From assembly GCA_905250025.1 (NCBI GenBank), contig CAJNOJ010000266.1, positions 1 through 64,000 on the forward strand: a stretch of 64,000 nt of DNA, given 5' to 3'. Of this stretch, positions 63,884 through 64,000 are shown piece after piece. Position 1 is the first letter of the stretch. The number at the start of each line of letters is the position of its first letter. Under the pieces are notes generated by a model. It saw only the letters and a program-made list of their open reading frames with translations. It did not search any database and was not told where the DNA came from. This DNA is from Adineta ricciae. Lineage: Eukaryota; Rotifera; Eurotatoria; Adinetida; Adinetidae. Made by a program: the position numbers and the translations under genes.

Positions 63884-64000
63884 ATGGCCGGATTTTTCTT
63901 TAATGATATTACTAGGGTAGCTCTTCAATCTATATTGGGAGTACCGACACCTCTCATACGTAAGTTACCACATTTATATGATAAAACACTCGCTGTTTTA
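63884..64000 (+). CDS. Start of an unrecognised gene, cut by window end
   Basis: ATG at 63884 opens a first exon, 63884-63959 (MAGFFFNDITRVALQSILGV...), ending at a GTAAGT donor. The rest lies beyond the window. I do not recognise the product; the exon call rests on the start, open frame and donor only. Confidence 0.4.
   Translation, partial: MAGFFFNDITRVALQSILGVPTPLIRKLPHLYDKTLAVL

Overview
The window looks like part of a bdelloid rotifer genome (inference). It is AT-rich eukaryotic DNA with GT-AG introns, mostly about 50-65 nt. It mixes conserved animal genes (Hsp70-type, VPS13, rhodopsin-like receptors, a sugar-type MFS transporter) with genes of bacterial or fungal character: glycosidase-ricin lectin proteins, a double-CBM1 protein and a tail-collar-domain protein. 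No RNA gene, CRISPR array or bacterial operon was seen.

Layout. 85-1432: Hsp70-like ATPase domain cut off at a minisatellite (minus strand). 2554-6369: two papain-like cysteine peptidase genes with acidic C-terminal tails (minus); the first is split by a 491-bp mariner-type MITE. 7638-12525: two secreted glycosidase + ricin-lectin genes (plus). About 12830-13705: receptor remnant. 13707-22195: a second copy of the peptidase/glycosidase/glycosidase/receptor-remnant block. 22196-30600: receptor genes a1, b1, a2, b2 (minus); both b genes are broken. 31556-32939: decayed MFS transporter (minus). 33545-35050 and 47782-49287: two copies of a secreted double-CBM1 protein. 35398-46705 and 49633-62068: two copies of VPS13, the second apparently complete. 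62452-63480: intron-containing, membrane-anchored tail-collar-domain gene. 63884 onward: first exon of an unrecognised gene.

Assembly reading. Every large duplication has its junction exactly at an N (13706, 26276, 46706). Copies differ by a few percent by eye. The simplest explanation is four overlapping contigs, probably of alternate haplotypes, placed end to end without merging. The real locus would then be about 35 kb: peptidase A, peptidase B, two glycosidases, receptor remnant, receptors a and b, MFS gene (in one haplotype), CBM1 gene, VPS13 and collar gene. Other Ns (3078, 20569, 21012, 40210, 41825) are small unresolved joins; two of them carry obvious artefactual duplicated sequence.

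Functionally the peptidase-to-CBM1 stretch is an accessory region: secreted carbohydrate-active proteins, chemoreceptor-like GPCRs and cytosolic-type peptidases. It sits beside VPS13, a conserved bridge-like lipid-transfer protein.
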